Part shown: one piece after another, positions 7,356-8,097 of the stretch | Numbering within the stretch: the first letter of the stretch is position 1 | Layout of the letters: every line of letters starts with the position of its first letter | Source of the DNA: Oscillospiraceae bacterium | GTDB lineage: Bacteria > Bacillota > Clostridia > Oscillospirales > Ruminococcaceae | Assembly: GCA_016302655.1 (NCBI GenBank) | Contig: JAEDNF010000066.1 | Coordinates: 1-8,097, forward strand | Length of the DNA stretch: 8,097 nt | Direction of reading: 5' to 3' | The notes under the pieces: generated by a model | The model's database searches: none | The model's input: only the letters and a program-made list of their open reading frames with translations | Told to the model about the DNA's origin: nothing | Made by a program: the position numbers and the translations under genes

Positions 7356-8097
7356 ATGAATTATTCAACATGGGAACAGCGTGTACACACGGTCGAGCCT
7401 TATACTCCGGGCGAACAGCCTAAGACCGACAATGTAATAAAACTGAATACGAACGAAAACCCGTTTCCCCCGTCACCCGCTGTTTTAAAAGCTATTAAAG
7501 ATTATAACGCCGATGCGCTCCGTCTGTATCCCGATACAAGAGCAGGACTGCTTACCGACGCACTTGCAAAGCGCTACGGAGTAAAAAGCGAGCAGGTATT
7601 CGTCGGAGTCGGCTCAGACGATGTTCTGTCACAGGCGTTCCTGACTTTTTTCGATTCGGGTAAAGAGATACTTTTCCCCGATATAACATACTCGTTCTAT
7701 GATGTATGGGCTGAGCTTTACAGGATACCTTACCGCACAGTGCCGCTGAAGGATGATTTTACGATCGATCCCGATGATTACAAGTGCGATAACGGCGGAA
7801 TAGTTATCCCCAATCCAAACGCACCTACCGGAGTGCTTGAAAGCCTTGATACGATAGAAGAGATACTTAGTGCAAATCCGACATCGGTAGTTATTATTGA
7901 TGAAGCGTATATCGACTTCGGCGGAGTAAGCTGTCTGCCGCTTATTGATAAGTACGACAATCTGCTGGTAGTTCAGACTTTCTCAAAGTCAAGGTCTATG
8001 GCAGGTATGCGTATAGGCTTTGCAATAGGAAGCGAGAAGCTGATAAAATATCTCAGCGATGTCAAGTTCTCGATAAACAGCTACACTATGAATCCGC
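7356..8097 (+). CDS. hisC: Histidinol-phosphate aminotransferase (3' end outside the window)
   Basis: PLP-dependent class I/II aminotransferase that converts imidazole acetol phosphate and glutamate to L-histidinol phosphate and 2-oxoglutarate. The frame from ATG 7356 stays open to the right edge: 247 codons plus one base, out of about 350-360 for the family. Landmarks: KLNTNENPFPPSP (29-41), the substrate-side loop typical of HisC; LRLYPD (55-60); GVGSDDVL (84-91), which holds the PLP phosphate; IPNPNAPTG (151-159); DEAYIDFGG (182-190), with the Asp that pairs with the PLP ring nitrogen and the stacking-side Tyr; and SKSRSMAGMRIG (210-221), with the Schiff-base Lys211 and the phosphate-binding Arg219. 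The TNENP start and the his neighbours favour HisC over the related threonine-phosphate decarboxylase CobD. Some HisC enzymes also serve aromatic amino acid synthesis, which cannot be judged here. Confidence -1.
   Translation, partial: MNYSTWEQRVHTVEPYTPGEQPKTDNVIKLNTNENPFPPSPAVLKAIKDYNADALRLYPDTRAGLLTDALAKRYGVKSEQVFVGVGSDDVLSQAFLTFFDSGKEILFPDITYSFYDVWAELYRIPYRTVPLKDDFTIDPDDYKCDNGGIVIPNPNAPTGVLESLDTIEEILSANPTSVVIIDEAYIDFGGVSCLPLIDKYDNLLVVQTFSKSRSMAGMRIGFAIGSEKLIKYLSDVKFSINSYTMNP

Noticed and set aside
1..8097. A new defence, mobile or secretion system
   Set aside because: All coding capacity is accounted for by polC and hisZ, hisG, hisD and hisC, and no repeats, integrase or transposase motifs or unusual composition were seen.

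Overview
The window is a housekeeping stretch of a Firmicutes (Clostridia-type) chromosome. It carries the 3' part of a PolC-type DNA polymerase III alpha gene, then the start of a histidine biosynthesis operon, all on the + strand. PolC with an embedded proofreading exonuclease is characteristic of low-GC Gram-positives and their relatives. A short-form HisG paired with a separate HisZ, strong purine-rich Shine-Dalgarno sites and moderate GC content fit the same group. A gut Ruminococcaceae/Oscillospiraceae member is my best guess below phylum level, but only a guess.

Layout. Nucleotides 2-3925: polC, cut by the left edge and lacking roughly the first 130 residues. Nucleotides 3926-4158: a 233-bp intergenic region. 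It holds a 9-bp hairpin that could end polC transcription, an AT-rich inverted repeat, a near-consensus sigma-A promoter with an extended -10, several TGATA/TATCA half-sites clustered around it, and a short leader with a 5' hairpin and an 8-nt direct repeat. Then come hisZ (4159-5379), hisG (5394-6029), hisD (6045-7331) and hisC (7356 to the right edge, incomplete), with gaps of 14, 15 and 24 nt, so they almost certainly share one transcript.

How the genes work together. HisG and HisZ form the hetero-oligomeric ATP phosphoribosyltransferase that commits PRPP and ATP to histidine and is the usual feedback point. HisC makes histidinol phosphate from imidazole acetol phosphate. HisD carries out the last two oxidations, from histidinol to histidine. 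The remaining his genes presumably lie to the right. PolC is functionally unrelated and appears to be a separate transcription unit.

I found no mobile element, CRISPR array, tRNA, rRNA, T-box or other recognisable riboswitch, and no convincing new system. All open frames on the minus strand look like shadows of the genes above. The most interesting unexplained part is the short regulatory region at about 4005-4140 in front of hisZ.
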